Shown here in pieces: positions 53,001 to 62,293 of a DNA stretch of 64,000 bases (positions within the stretch are counted from its first letter, which is position 1; each line of letters opens with the position of its first letter). A model generated the notes under the pieces. That model did not search any database and was not told the DNA's origin. It was given only the letters and a program-made list of their open reading frames with translations. The position numbers were made by a program, and so were the translations under genes. This stretch comes from Prevotella sp. GTDB taxonomy: Bacteria; Bacteroidota; Bacteroidia; Bacteroidales; Bacteroidaceae. The stretch covers positions 1 to 64,000 of the forward strand of contig JAGAON010000007.1 of the NCBI GenBank assembly GCA_017623655.1, written 5' to 3'.

Positions 53001-53365
53001 AACCGGCGGCCGCAATGTACTACAACGACGCGAAACCCGACAAGATATTCTATCAGGGACTTGCCTTGCAGCGGCTTGGACGAACGGGAGAGGCCAACGG
53101 CCGCTTCTACAAGCTGTTGAACTACGGCAAGCAACACGTCTTCGACAACGTGGTGATGGACTACTTTGCCGTCTCATTACCAGACCTCCAGATATGGGAA
53201 GGCGACCTGAACCTTGCCAACGAGATACACTGCAAGTATATGCTTGCACTCGGTTACCTCGGCCTTGGCGACCGGAAAGCGGCGCAAAAGTATCTTGACG
53301 AGGTCAGGAAACTGGACATCAACCACCTTGGAATACTCGCCTTGAGCACGTTCATGGCGCAATAA
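50096..53365 (+). CDS. DUF5107 and TPR-repeat protein of a sugar-utilisation locus
   Basis: A 1089-residue protein with no obvious signal peptide. Residues about 30-340 form the DUF5107 domain (EKRVYQGSSGVVYPYPVVEKI, LPELGGRVQMAYDKI, GGIEFNWPQHHRPSTYLPVD), which resembles the galactose mutarotase-like fold. From about 480 on it is a TPR-rich superhelix (YYEEALRRDPDDVRCLNAMG, YYLGCLYYDKRQYDLAVPCW). Genes of this kind recur beside glycoside hydrolases and sugar porters in Bacteroidetes. Whether it is an enzyme or a scaffold is unknown. It starts 24 bases before the GH35 gene. Confidence 0.82.
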   Translation: MVKAWRESVTIPTYEIGVAEKNPIFLEKRVYQGSSGVVYPYPVVEKIADKPVPHEWKAVWLENEYIKVMILPELGGRVQMAYDKIRKRHFVYYNNVIKPALVGLTGPWISGGIEFNWPQHHRPSTYLPVDSAIQENEDGSVTVWVSETERMFRQKGMAGFTLRPGCAYLEIKGQLYNRTDVPQTFLWWANPAVAVNDAYQSVFPQDVNAVFDHGKRAVSSFPIATGTYYKMDYSAGVDISNYKNIKVPTSYMAVNSKYNFEGGYENDTQAGMLHVANRHFSPGKKQWTWGNGDFGRAWDRNLTDADGPYIELMAGVYTENQPDFTWLMPYEEKRFTQYFMPYRELGIVKNASKDLIFNITEQTGEGKAEIKIFATSRQDIHVVVTADDGGETLYDGRHTVSPETVLTACFALTAPLCKCNVVIYKELYGKERPVLTWHEESDDIKPIPDAAEAALLPEQVKTNEQLYFTGLHIEQYRHATYVAADYYEEALRRDPDDVRCLNAMGLWMIRRCRFDKAEMYLRKAVRLIMKRNPQPYDGEPVYNLALALKYQGRLTEAYGLFWKATWNKAWADAGYFEAAKISVAEGRLDDALDELDRALTYGAHNQKALALRVTVLRMTGRTEEALAAADKAIATDLFNYGCIFEKYLITKDGSLLAEMKEMMHGMPNNYDELALDYVAAGRREEAEAVWNTAINEGAVTPMTFYYLGLYDEAERTDGTYCFPNSIDAALALAEATRNNPTGAYAYYYLGCLYYDKRQYDLAVPCWEKTAELAPDFPGAWRNLALAYFNKLSRTDDAKRCMERAFSLDTTDSRVFMELDQLYKRLGKPHAERLSLYEDNAVLIDKRDDLLLEYITLLNQTGEYEKAMRTLDAHKFHPWEGGEGKVPAQYQLSRVEIAKLRLAEGTTEAAEKAVALLEQCLEYPHHLGEGKLQGAQENDFYYFLGEAYDILGDREKARDCWEKATEGPQEPAAAMYYNDAKPDKIFYQGLALQRLGRTGEANGRFYKLLNYGKQHVFDNVVMDYFAVSLPDLQIWEGDLNLANEIHCKYMLALGYLGLGDRKAAQKYLDEVRKLDINHLGILALSTFMAQ

Positions 53366-53389
53366 CTAACAATACTAACAGACAAGACA

Positions 53390-55471
53390 ATGAAGAAAAC
53401 GATTCTAACCACACTCCTCGCAACGCTCTGCCTTGCGGGAATGACAGCCAAAACGTTCGACTTCGGCACCAAGACCGCACCGTCAGGCGCAACATTGGAG
53501 GTCGATTCAAAAGGCTTCATAATGAACGGAAGGCACGTCCTGCCAGTAATGGGCGAAATACATTACGCCCGTGTTCCGGCGAAAGAATGGCGCAGGGAGA
53601 TACAGAAGATGAAGGCGGGCGGCATTACCATCATCGCCACCTACTGCTTCTGGATACACCATGAGTACGCCGAAGGACAATGGGACTGGAGCGGTAACCG
53701 CAATCTTCACCGCTTCCTCGAGATATGTAAGGAGGAGAATATGCCGGTAGTGCTGCGCATCGGCCCCTTCTGCCACGGCGAAGTATTTCAGGGAGGCTTC
53801 CCCACATGGATAGTGAAGAAGGCGCAAGACAACCCGAAAGAGTACAAGCTGCGCTCACAGGCACCCGGTTTCATGGCGGCGGTGCAACGGCTTTACAGCA
53901 ATATCTACGCCCAAGCAAGCGATATGTTGTGGAAACACGGCGGTCCGGTGGTCGGCATACAGGTGGAAAACGAGTGCCGCGGGCCGTGGAAATACTACAT
54001 GGCGCTGAAAGACATGGCCGTAAGCATAGGCTTTGACACACCTTTCTACACCCGCACCGGATGGCCGAAACTCAACGGACGGGAGGAGTTCGGCAAGCTG
54101 TTGCCGCTATACGGCGACTACGCCGACGGCTTCTGGGACCGTAAACTCACCGATATGCCGGGCGATTATCCAAAGGCTTTCATCATGAAAGACACCAGAC
54201 TCAGTGCCGTAATCGCGACAGAGACGTTCGGAACGAACCAAGACACGAAGATGGAGCAAGGCGATATGCAATATCCTTACCTCACCTGCGAGCTTGGAGG
54301 AGGCATGATGACGTCGTACCACCGCCGCATCAACATCTCGGGCAACGAGGCTTTGCCGCTGGCTGTGTGCAAACTCGGTTCCGGTTCCAACCTTCCCGGC
54401 TACTATATGTACCACGGCGGCACCAACCCTTACAACCCGGAGCACACCATGGGAGAGACACAAGCGTCGCTGACGACCAACCATAACGATATGCCTGTGA
54501 TGAGTTATGACTTCCAATGCCCGCTTGGCGAGATGGGACAGCCTAACCTTAACGCCTTCCACCAGACCCGTCTGCTGCACCAGTTCCTTGCCGACTGGGG
54601 CGAAGATTTAGCCGTTATGCCCGTGGACAGCCTCTCCGGACACTATGCACGGCGCGGATGTTTCGAGTTCTACAACGACTATGTGCGCATAATCAACGAG
54701 GACGGCGTGGCGTATGTGCGGCCGGTAGAAATGCCATGGCACGGACATAAGGTCACGGCCGACGCCCAACCGTTGTGCTATATAGGCGACACGCTGTACT
54801 TTATCCCCATAAAAGGCCGGAAACCCGTGGTAAAAGTTGACAGGAAGAGTTACAGACTGAAGTTCGACAAGCCGGTGAACGCAGGCGGCATCACGGTATG
54901 TGTGCTCAGCGAAAGCCGTGCCCGCCGCGCCTTTAAGATAGACGGTGCGCTGCATTTCGCCAACAATGACGGCGGAATACTCTACAAAGACGGCACCGCC
55001 ATCATGGAAGAATACTGGGAAGACGGCGCAAGCGTGCCGTCACGGCTCACCCGTCAGGCCGCCGCACCACGCGAAGTGCCGACGGGAGCGCAGAAAGTGG
55101 CGGCCATGCCGGTTGACAGTGACTTTGACAAAGCGGCCGTGTACGAACTTGACTGCCCCGCAGTTGACGGTAAAGACATTGACGATACATTCATAAAAAT
55201 CAGCTACCAAGGCGACTGCGCCCGTGTTTGTGCGGACGGAAAACTTGTGGAAGACAACTTCTGGAACGGCAAGCCGATGCTTGTGCGACTGTCAGACATA
55301 GCCGGAAAGAAGGTAGAACTGCGCATACTGCCATTGCGCAAGGACGCTCCGATATACCTGCAAAAGGAGCAACGCGACATTCTCAACGCCGCAGACGGCA
55401 ACGCCCTGCTCCGGCTTACCGGCGTGTCCGTTCTGCATCGCAGGCAAAACACATTCTACCGGACTACTTAA
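53390..55471 (+). CDS. GH35 beta-galactosidase, secreted
   Basis: A 693-residue glycoside hydrolase with a signal peptide (MKKTILTTLLATLCLAGMTA). The catalytic (beta/alpha)8 barrel occupies about 30-370: the expected N-terminal IMNGRHVLPVMGEIHYARVP, the acid/base E195 in QVENECRGP and the nucleophile E301 in TCELGGGM. C-terminal beta domains follow (about 430-690). GH35 enzymes release terminal beta-linked galactose, and some act on related glycosides. The periplasm or surface is the expected place. It is last in the locus, followed by the 55501-55541 hairpin. Confidence 0.87.
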   Translation: MKKTILTTLLATLCLAGMTAKTFDFGTKTAPSGATLEVDSKGFIMNGRHVLPVMGEIHYARVPAKEWRREIQKMKAGGITIIATYCFWIHHEYAEGQWDWSGNRNLHRFLEICKEENMPVVLRIGPFCHGEVFQGGFPTWIVKKAQDNPKEYKLRSQAPGFMAAVQRLYSNIYAQASDMLWKHGGPVVGIQVENECRGPWKYYMALKDMAVSIGFDTPFYTRTGWPKLNGREEFGKLLPLYGDYADGFWDRKLTDMPGDYPKAFIMKDTRLSAVIATETFGTNQDTKMEQGDMQYPYLTCELGGGMMTSYHRRINISGNEALPLAVCKLGSGSNLPGYYMYHGGTNPYNPEHTMGETQASLTTNHNDMPVMSYDFQCPLGEMGQPNLNAFHQTRLLHQFLADWGEDLAVMPVDSLSGHYARRGCFEFYNDYVRIINEDGVAYVRPVEMPWHGHKVTADAQPLCYIGDTLYFIPIKGRKPVVKVDRKSYRLKFDKPVNAGGITVCVLSESRARRAFKIDGALHFANNDGGILYKDGTAIMEEYWEDGASVPSRLTRQAAAPREVPTGAQKVAAMPVDSDFDKAAVYELDCPAVDGKDIDDTFIKISYQGDCARVCADGKLVEDNFWNGKPMLVRLSDIAGKKVELRILPLRKDAPIYLQKEQRDILNAADGNALLRLTGVSVLHRRQNTFYRTT

Positions 55472-55500
55472 TGACAAGCCATCCAGCACTAATCTATTCG

Positions 55501-55541
55501 GCTGCGGGGTATCAGACAATCCATGTCTGATACCCCGCAGC
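55501..55541 (+). terminator. Terminator after GH35 (palindromic)
   Basis: Perfect 17-bp stem (55501-55517 with 55525-55541), 7-base loop. The following bases TGCGTTTGC are only weakly T-rich. It could also end the leftward transcript from 55601-55610. Confidence 0.7.
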
Positions 55542-55602
55542 TGCGTTTGCTTACCCTACTTGTCCAGTCAAATTCGCCTGTATGCGTTTCTAATCCGACT
55601 GC

Positions 55603-55610
55603 AAAGGTAA
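55603..55610 (-). promoter_or_regulatory. Orphan minus-strand promoter facing the GH35 terminator
   Basis: TTACCTTTGC on the minus strand (55601-55610). Transcript from about 55594 would run 90-95 bases to the 55501 hairpin, with no open frame. Confidence 0.4.
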
Positions 55611-55828
55611 CAATTTACAGCGTAAAACGGAAAGCATACCGCCCTTTTTCGCTTCTCACCTTTTATATAAAACTTTTCTGATGAGGACATGACCGAAATG
55701 TTAACACGCCCCGCCGTCAAATGTTAAAGTTTCCTTAGCAACAGAAAAAACGGGCGTTTTCACGGAAGTCACGGTATGTTTATCCGTAAAAAGTAGCGGG
55801 AAGGTAGCGTAATCAATATCCCGCAGGG

Positions 55829-56274
55829 CAGTAAAAGAGGCCTTTTAACATTGTAATCGGGTAGTGTTTGCATCGTGAACAGCACCTGATTACAATGTCA
55901 AAAGGCCTCTTTTGCGTTTTCTCTCCAATTCAATGACCTTACAGAAAACCGCCGTCCCGTTTTTGAGCCGTTACGGGCGATTTGGGAGCGTCACCGCGTT
56001 TGCGGCACATTTCTCCGCCGAAAGCGATTTAACACGGCAGGACGGGTTTTCTGGTTTGCGGCGGAAAGAACGGCGTTCCGCATCCACGACCTACGGAGGA
56101 GAAATGAATGTGGAAACATATTGCGCCATGAATATAGAGACGATGAACCTCATCGTCTCAGCAACCAAGATATATGCGTCATTCGCAGCGAAGGCGTATC
56201 AAAAACGCAAAGGGTGACAACCACAAGCGAAGAACCCCAAAGGGGTGACAGAACACAGCCCGGGGTAAACGCCC
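55829..56274. repeat. Repeat cluster between GH35 and metG
   Basis: A variant hairpin array at 55829-55915 (AGGCCTCTTTTGC units), a GAGACGATGaaccTCATCGTCTC-type palindrome near 56139-56160, and a partial ACCCCaaAGGGGTGACAGA element near 56234-56274, close to the outer arm of the nested repeat at 29139. No gene is apparent in 55472-56359. Confidence 0.6.
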
Positions 56275-56323
56275 CCATATATAAATAAAGGAAAAATATC
56301 TTGTATAATTCAGAAATAATTAG

Positions 56324-56331
56324 TAATTTTG
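56324..56331 (+). promoter_or_regulatory. Promoter of metG
   Basis: TTG at 56301-56303, 20 bases, TAATTTTG; start near 56338, 22 bases before the ATG. Confidence 0.6.
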
Positions 56332-56359
56332 CGCTGAAAATAACAAAACAAACATATCA

Positions 56360-58429
56360 ATGGAACAGAAAGACTACAAAAGAACAACGGTCACAGCCGC
56401 CCTGCCTTACGCCAACGGCGGTGTCCACATCGGTCATCTTGCCGGAGTATATGTACCTGCCGACATCTACGTGCGCTACCTCCGGCTGAAGAAACGCGAC
56501 GTGGTGTTCATCGGAGGCTCTGACGAACACGGCGTGCCCGTCACCATACGCGCCCGTCAGGAGGGCATCACGGTGCAAGAGGTGGTGGATCGCTACCACG
56601 AATTGATTAAGAAGTCTTTTGAGGATTTCGGCATTTCATTCGACATATACAGCCGCACGACGTCGGACATACACCATAAGTTCGCCTCAGACTTCTTCCG
56701 CACGCTCTACGACAAGGGCGAGCTGGAAGAGATAACGGAAGAGCAATACTGCGACGAGGTGACCGGAGAGTTTCTCACCGACCGTAACATTGTGGGCACG
56801 TGTCCCCGTTGCGGCGCGGAAGGGGCATACGGCGACCAGTGCGAGAAGTGCGGGGCGACGCTGTCACCCGACGAACTCATCAACCCGACGAACAAGAACA
56901 ATCCCGGCCACGGGCTCGTGAAGAAGCCGACGAAGAACTGGTATCTGCCGCTGGGCAAGCATCAGGAGTGGCTCAAGAAATGGATACTCGACGGGCACAA
57001 GGAGTGGCGCTCCAACGTATATGGCCAGTGCAAGTCATGGCTTGACATGGACTTGCAGCCCCGCGCCATGACGCGCGACCTTGACTGGGGCATCCCCGTG
57101 CCCGTGGAAGGGGCTGAGGGCAAGGTGCTCTACGTGTGGTTTGACGCGCCGATAGGCTACATCTCCAACACAAAGGAGCTGTGCGACAAGAACCCGGAAC
57201 GCTGGGGCACGTGGCAGAAGTGGTGGCAGGACAAGGACACCCGCCTCGTACACTTCATCGGCAAGGACAACATCGTCTTCCACTGCCTTATCTTCCCCGT
57301 GATGATGAAGGCCCACGGCGAATACATAATGCCTGACAACGTGCCGGCAAACGAGTTCCTCAACCTTGAGGACGACAAGATTTCAACCTCCCGCAACTGG
57401 GCTGTCTGGCTGCACGAGTACCTCGTTGACCTGCCGGGCAAACAGGACGTGCTGCGCTATGTGCTCACGGCCAACGCCCCGGAGACGAAGGACAACAACT
57501 TCACATGGAGGGATTTTCAGGAGCGCAACAACTCGGAACTGGTGGCGATATACGGTAACTTCGTCAACCGCGCCCTGCAACTGACAAGGAAATACTTTGA
57601 AGGCAAGGTGCCGGAATGCGGAGAACTGCTCGCCGTTGACACTCAGGCGATAGAGGAGTTCAAGGATGTCAAGGAGAAAGTGGAAGCGCTGCTCGAGCAG
57701 TTCAAGTTCCGCGAGGCGCAGAAAGAGGCCATGAACCTCGCCCGAATAGGCAACCGCTACATCACGGAGTGTGAGCCTTGGAAGGTATGGAAGACCGATC
57801 CGGAGCGCGTAAGGACCATACTCTACGTGTGTCTGCAACTCACCGCCAACCTCGCCATAGCCTTCGAGCCGTTCCTTCCGTTCTCAAGCGGAAAGCTGAG
57901 GCGGATGCTTAACATCGAAGCCTTTGAGTGGGAGCAGCTCGGAAGGACGGACATTCTCGCGCCGGGACACCAGCTTGCCGAGCCGGAACTGCTGTTCGAG
58001 AAGATAGAGGACAGCGTGATAGAGGCGCAACTGCAAAAACTCTCTGACACGAAAAAGGCCAACGAGGCGGAGGCTTACGAGCCGGAACCGGTGAAGGAGA
58101 ACGTCGATTTCGAGACATTCGAGAAACTTGACATACGCGTCGGGCTCGTGACGGCGTGCGAAAAGGTGAAGAAGTCAAAGAAACTGCTTAAATTCCACAT
58201 CGACGACGGCACCAAGGACGGCCGCACAATACTCTCAGGCATCGCGGCGTATTATGAAGACCCGCAGGAGCTTGTGGGCAAACAGGTGCTGTTCGTGGCC
58301 AACTTCGCACCGAGAAAGATGATGGGCGAAGAGTCACAGGGCATGATTCTCTCCGCCGTTAACTTCGACGGGACACTATCGATAACCACCACCTCCAAGG
58401 ACGTGAAGCCCGGTTGTCAGGTGGGATAG
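56360..58429 (+). CDS. metG: Methionyl-tRNA synthetase
   Basis: A 689-residue class I synthetase charging tRNA-Met. The HIGH-type motif is HIGH in [10 protein letters not shown] near 20-28. Zinc-binding cysteines stand in [18 protein letters not shown] near 148-165, and the KMSKS-type loop is KISTSRN near 342. The C-terminal 110 residues form a tRNA-binding EMAP/Trbp111 domain ([18 protein letters not shown]), which is common in bacterial MetRS. Length and start are normal. It is followed by argS after 104 bases. Confidence 0.96.
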   Translation: MEQKDYKRTTVTAALPYANGGVHIGHLAGVYVPADIYVRYLRLKKRDVVFIGGSDEHGVPVTIRARQEGITVQEVVDRYHELIKKSFEDFGISFDIYSRTTSDIHHKFASDFFRTLYDKGELEEITEEQYCDEVTGEFLTDRNIVGTCPRCGAEGAYGDQCEKCGATLSPDELINPTNKNNPGHGLVKKPTKNWYLPLGKHQEWLKKWILDGHKEWRSNVYGQCKSWLDMDLQPRAMTRDLDWGIPVPVEGAEGKVLYVWFDAPIGYISNTKELCDKNPERWGTWQKWWQDKDTRLVHFIGKDNIVFHCLIFPVMMKAHGEYIMPDNVPANEFLNLEDDKISTSRNWAVWLHEYLVDLPGKQDVLRYVLTANAPETKDNNFTWRDFQERNNSELVAIYGNFVNRALQLTRKYFEGKVPECGELLAVDTQAIEEFKDVKEKVEALLEQFKFREAQKEAMNLARIGNRYITECEPWKVWKTDPERVRTILYVCLQLTANLAIAFEPFLPFSSGKLRRMLNIEAFEWEQLGRTDILAPGHQLAEPELLFEKIEDSVIEAQLQKLSDTKKANEAEAYEPEPVKENVDFETFEKLDIRVGLVTACEKVKKSKKLLKFHIDDGTKDGRTILSGIAAYYEDPQELVGKQVLFVANFAPRKMMGEESQGMILSAVNFDGTLSITTTSKDVKPGCQVG

Positions 58430-58533
58430 GCAATGGTTAACGGGTTGTTGGTTGTGGGTTTCAGGTCACATCGCCACAACTTTCAACCCAAGACCTACAA
58501 CCTACGACCTCAAACCCATAACCTCAACAGAAC

Positions 58534-60339
58534 ATGGAACAGACGATAACGACAGCGGTGGTAGCCGCTATAAAGGCTCTTTACGGTCAGGACATACCCG
58601 AAAAGATGGCCGCATTGCAGAAAACACGCAGTGAATTTGAGGGAAACCTCACCCTTGTGGTGTTCCCTTTCCTTAAAATGTCAAGGAAAAAGCCCGAAGA
58701 AACGGCGGAAGAGATAGGCGAATGGCTGGTAAGCAACTGCCCGGCCGTAAGCAAGTTCAACGTGGTGAAGGGGTTTCTGAACCTCTCCATCGCCGGAAAC
58801 ACATGGCTTGACCTGCTCGCGAAGATTGACTCCGACCCGCATTTCGGCGAGAAACAGGCAGCGGAAGACTCTCCATTGGTGATGATAGAGTACTCATCGC
58901 CCAACACAAACAAGCCCCTTCACCTCGGTCATGTGCGCAACAACCTCCTCGGATGGTCGCTGGCGCAGATCATGGAGGCCAACGGTAACAGGGTGGTTAA
59001 GACCAATATAGTGAACGACAGGGGCATACACATCTGCAAGTCGATGCTGGCGTGGCTGAAATACGGTAACGGCGAGACGCCGGAGTCATCCGGAAAGAAG
59101 GGCGATCACCTCATCGGCGACTACTATGTGGCGTTCGACAAGCACTACAAGGCGGAGTGTGACGAGCTCGCCAAGCGGTACATCGCTGAGGGAATGGCCG
59201 AGGATGCCGCCAAGGAGAAGGCCAAACAGGAGGCTCCGCTGATAAAGGAGGCGCACGAGATGCTCGTGAAATGGGAGAACAACGACCCGGAAGTGCGGGC
59301 ACTGTGGGCCAAGATGAACTCGTGGGTGTATGCCGGTTTCGACGAGACTTATAAGGCTCTCGGCGTCGGTTTCGACAAGATTTACTACGAATCAAACACC
59401 TATCTCGAAGGAAAGGAAAAGGTTGAGGAGGGTCTCGCAAAGGGATTCTTCTACCGCCGGGACGACAATTCGGTGTGGGCGGACCTCACCAAGGAGGGAC
59501 TTGACGAGAAACTGCTGCTCCGTTCAGACGGCACGTCGGTCTATATGACGCAGGACATCGGCACGGCGAAGCTCCGTTTTCAGGACTATCCCATCGACCA
59601 GATGATATATGTGGTTGGCAACGAGCAGAACTATCACTTCCAAGTGCTGTCCATTCTGCTCGACAAGCTCGGCTTCAAGTGGGGAAAAGACCTCGTGCAC
59701 TTCTCCTACGGAATGGTGGAACTGCCCAACGGCAAGATGAAATCACGTGAAGGTACGGTGGTGGATGCCGACGATCTCATCGCCACAATGATTGCCGACG
59801 CGCGCAAGACAAGTGACGAACTGGGCAAGTATGACGATATGCCGGAAGACGAAAAGCAGGAGATTGCCCGCATAGTGGGCATGGGTGCGCTCAAATACTT
59901 CATCCTTAAGGTTGACGCCCGCAAGAACATGCTGTTCAATCCGGCCGAGTCCATAGACTTCAACGGCAACACCGGCCCGTTCATACAATACACTTACGCC
60001 CGCATACGCAGCATACTGCGCAAGGCGGAGGCAGAGGGCATCGCCCTGACGCTGCCCGGCAATGCGGAGCTGAACGACAAAGAGATAGAGCTGGTGCAGA
60101 AGATTAACGAGTACGGTGCGGCCGTTGCTCAGGCGGGAAAGGATTACAGTCCGTCGGGAATAGCCAACTACTGCTACGAGCTGACCAAGGCTTTCAACCA
60201 GTTCTACCACGACTACTCCATCCTCGGGGCTGACACCACGGAGCAGAAGCAGCTCCGCCTTGTCCTTGCGGCCAACATAGCCAAGACCATAAAGAACGGC
60301 ATGGCGCTCCTCGGCATAGAAGTTCCGGAGAGGATGTGA
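58534..60339 (+). CDS. argS: Arginyl-tRNA synthetase
   Basis: A 601-residue class I synthetase. N-terminal Add-1 domain (1-110), HIGH motif as HLGH in NKPLHLGHVRNNLLG near 127-141, the KMSKS-like GKMKSREGT near 407, and the C-terminal anticodon-binding helical domain (GPFIQYTYARIRSILRKAE). Length is typical. Upstream (58440-58530) lies a strand-asymmetric run of GGTTGTTGG and AACCTACAACC units. RNase HI follows one base after the stop. Confidence 0.96.
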   Translation: MEQTITTAVVAAIKALYGQDIPEKMAALQKTRSEFEGNLTLVVFPFLKMSRKKPEETAEEIGEWLVSNCPAVSKFNVVKGFLNLSIAGNTWLDLLAKIDSDPHFGEKQAAEDSPLVMIEYSSPNTNKPLHLGHVRNNLLGWSLAQIMEANGNRVVKTNIVNDRGIHICKSMLAWLKYGNGETPESSGKKGDHLIGDYYVAFDKHYKAECDELAKRYIAEGMAEDAAKEKAKQEAPLIKEAHEMLVKWENNDPEVRALWAKMNSWVYAGFDETYKALGVGFDKIYYESNTYLEGKEKVEEGLAKGFFYRRDDNSVWADLTKEGLDEKLLLRSDGTSVYMTQDIGTAKLRFQDYPIDQMIYVVGNEQNYHFQVLSILLDKLGFKWGKDLVHFSYGMVELPNGKMKSREGTVVDADDLIATMIADARKTSDELGKYDDMPEDEKQEIARIVGMGALKYFILKVDARKNMLFNPAESIDFNGNTGPFIQYTYARIRSILRKAEAEGIALTLPGNAELNDKEIELVQKINEYGAAVAQAGKDYSPSGIANYCYELTKAFNQFYHDYSILGADTTEQKQLRLVLAANIAKTIKNGMALLGIEVPERM

Positions 60340-60340
60340 T

Positions 60341-60757
60341 ATGGCGACAGCGAGCAACAGCCTTGCATGGGCGGTGGATGCGGCCTGTTCCGGAAATCCG
60401 GGACCCATGGAATACCGCGGCATAGACCTCACGACAGGCCGTGAGGTGTTCCGTTTCGGCCCCATACGGGGCACAAACAACATCGGCGAATTTCTCGCGA
60501 TAGTCCACGCCCTCGCCCTGATGGAGCAGCGCGGGATGACCGGTTACACCATTTACAGCGACTCGGTAAACGCGCAGTTATGGGTAAGGAAACAGCAATG
60601 CAAGACAAAGCTGGAGGTGACACCGGAGACACAAAAGGCTCATGAGCTGGTAAGACGCGCCGAGACGTGGCTGCGGACGCACGCTTTCAGGGTGCCGATA
60701 GTGAAATGGGACACAAAGAACTGGGGCGAGATACCCGCCGACTTCGGCAGGAAATGA
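60341..60757 (+). CDS. rnhA: Ribonuclease HI
   Basis: A 138-residue enzyme cutting RNA in RNA-DNA hybrids. The catalytic acids are visible: Asp in AVDAACSGNPGPMEYRG, Glu in NNIGEFLAIVHAL, Asp in YTIYSDSVNAQLWV and the last Asp in NWGEIPADFGRK. It begins one base after the argS stop, so it is probably co-transcribed. Length matches the Bacteroidetes short type. Confidence 0.87.
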   Translation: MATASNSLAWAVDAACSGNPGPMEYRGIDLTTGREVFRFGPIRGTNNIGEFLAIVHALALMEQRGMTGYTIYSDSVNAQLWVRKQQCKTKLEVTPETQKAHELVRRAETWLRTHAFRVPIVKWDTKNWGEIPADFGRK

Positions 60758-60891
60758 ATGCTGTCCAACAAACAGGCGAACGTTTTTTTCACGGAAAAGC
60801 GAATTGATTTCCGTCAAAAATGAAGCATTTTTAACTTGTTAAGGCACACAAAGCACCACGACTGTTAAAGAAGTTGAAAGAGCAAAAGAAT

Positions 60892-60925
60892 GTTGATATA
60901 AGTCAAACTTATATCAACTTTTTTT
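60892..60925 (+). terminator. Terminator after the argS-rnhA operon
   Basis: Perfect 12-bp stem (60892-60903 with 60907-60918), 3-base loop, then seven T residues. Confidence 0.85.
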
Positions 60926-60927
60926 CT

Positions 60928-61109
60928 TACCTTTGCAAATGTAATCCGGTGGAAAAACCCAATCTTTATCCTTTCTTATAATACTATCAGTCAAACACAC
61001 TTAATCTTGCCATAAAAGTAAAACACAATTACCTAAACAATAGCACATCGGATAAACACAATAAATATCCCCGCACCCTGATGACAGGACGCGGGGATTA
61101 TTTATTGTG
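60928..61109 (+). ncRNA. Candidate small RNA (promoter to terminator, no open frame)
   Basis: A -7 element TACCTTTG at 60928-60935 follows the preceding terminator directly. About 120 bases later a long hairpin (61057-61074 with 61091-61109, 18 pairs with one bulged T) could end transcription. No open frame of useful length lies between and no protein gene follows on this strand. The sequence between is AT-rich without obvious structure. This is inference from signals only. Confidence 0.4.
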
Positions 61110-61125
61110 CGGCATACCGGGCAGC

Positions 61126-61260
61126 GCAGCAGGCACGGCATCCTGCCGGACAACAAGCGAGGAGACACCCGCCTTGTAGAGACGATGTACCACATCGTCT
61201 CAATAAACACACATAAGGCATTGGCTGGGAGACGATGTAATACATCGTCTCTACAAAAAG
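61126..61260. repeat. CACGGCATCC unit and two GAGACGATG palindromes
   Basis: GCAGGCACGGCATCCT near 61126-61141, GAGACGATGTaccACATCGTCTC near 61179-61201 and GAGACGATGTaatACATCGTCTC near 61231-61253, in the gap before bcp. Confidence 0.6.
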
Positions 61261-61295
61261 GATGCAAACATTCTGACACATCCAACAATTAATCC

Positions 61296-61495
61296 GCCGT
61301 TGCAGGGACGCTCCTTGGAGCGTCCGCCAACACGGGAAACACGGTGATTCGGACGCTCCGAGAAGCGTCCCTACAAACGCCTGCTATTCAACCTATTACA
61401 AACCACGTTGCAATCAGCACCTGATTACCTTGTAATTAGCACCTGATTACAATACGAACAGCACCTGATTACAATGTAATCAGGTGCTGATTGTT
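61296..61495. repeat. GGACGCTCC palindrome pair and AATCAGCACC array
   Basis: GGACGCTCCTTGGAGCGTCC near 61301-61320 and a degenerate copy near 61345-61374, then a four-unit hairpin array at 61405-61495 ending in a perfect CACCTGATTACA/TGTAATCAGGTG stem. It lies just past the end of the bcp gene. Confidence 0.65.
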
Positions 61496-61558
61496 TCGGG
61501 CATGGATATTACCGTCAATAACAGAGGGCAAGATGCCCGATGCTCTTAGCCATTTATG

Positions 61559-62023
61559 TTACTTTCCGTTGACATAATCCAATATCTGCTCGGCGTGTAT
61601 CTTCGTCTTGATTTCCTTCGGAAGGAATATCTTTTCTATCACCCCGTCCTCATCGACAAGATATGTCGTGCGCAGAATGCCTACCGACTTACGGCCGCAC
61701 ATCACCTTCTCGCCCCAGCAACCGAGCTGCTGCAACACGGCGGTATCGGTGTCGGCTATCAGCGGGAAGGCCAGTCCGAACTTGTCGGCGAACTTCTTTT
61801 GAGCCTCAACCTTGTCCTTGCTGATGCCTATCACGGCATACCCCGCGGCCTCAAGCTCCGCCTTGTGCTGCTGCAAGGAGCACGCCTCAGCCGTGCATCC
61901 GGGCGTGTTGGCCTTGGGATAACTGTACAAAACAATCTTGCGGCCCTTGAAGTCGCACGCCTTAATCTCATTACCGTCTTGGTCAACGCCAAGAACCTCC
62001 GGTATTCTGTCTCCTACTTCCAT
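61559..62023 (-). CDS. bcp: Thiol peroxidase / peroxiredoxin, Bcp/PrxQ type
   Basis: A 154-residue enzyme from the ATG at 62023 (MEVGDRIPEVLGVDQ). The longer frame up to 62104 is rejected because the promoter at 62066-62073 would lie inside it. KANTPGCTAEACSLQQ holds the peroxidatic Cys in TPGCTAEAC, with the second Cys five residues on, as in PrxQ. IGISKDKVEAQKKFADKFGL and the C-terminal LVDEDGVIEKIF complete the thioredoxin fold. It reduces hydroperoxides with thioredoxin in the cytosol. Confidence 0.93.
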   Translation of the reverse strand: MEVGDRIPEVLGVDQDGNEIKACDFKGRKIVLYSYPKANTPGCTAEACSLQQHKAELEAAGYAVIGISKDKVEAQKKFADKFGLAFPLIADTDTAVLQQLGCWGEKVMCGRKSVGILRTTYLVDEDGVIEKIFLPKEIKTKIHAEQILDYVNGK

Positions 62024-62065
62024 AGCTGAACAATTTTTTGTTATACAATAAACGCTTATCTCATG

Positions 62066-62073
62066 CAAAGATA
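62066..62073 (-). promoter_or_regulatory. Promoter of bcp
   Basis: TATCTTTG on the minus strand followed by CATGAG; start near 62059, leader about 36 bases. Confidence 0.55.
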
Positions 62074-62227
62074 CATCATTTCTTTCATTCCGCCAAAAAC
62101 ACATTCTACAACGTTAACATAGTCACAATCACCCCGAAAAGGGTATTTTTAAGCCAAAAAAGTAGAAATTTGTCTCACTGGAAACAATTTTACATCTAAA
62201 AATAATCCATTATTAATATTATTTTAT

Positions 62228-62235
62228 TAATTTTG
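62228..62235 (+). promoter_or_regulatory. Promoter of the large secreted protein gene
   Basis: TAATTTTG followed by CC in a very AT-rich stretch; start near 62242, 52 bases before the ATG at 62294. The -33 region is weak. Confidence 0.4.
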
Positions 62236-62293
62236 CCAATATTATTTAGATTTTATCTTTTAATCATTTTTTATATCAACTAACAAACAAGTA

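Noticed and set aside
58440..58530. Regulatory leader of argS
   Set aside because: The stretch is a strand-asymmetric run of GGTTGTTGG and AACCTACAACC units also seen near 10665 and 11220-11700; a low-complexity repeat explains it better than a T-box, which is not expected in this phylum.
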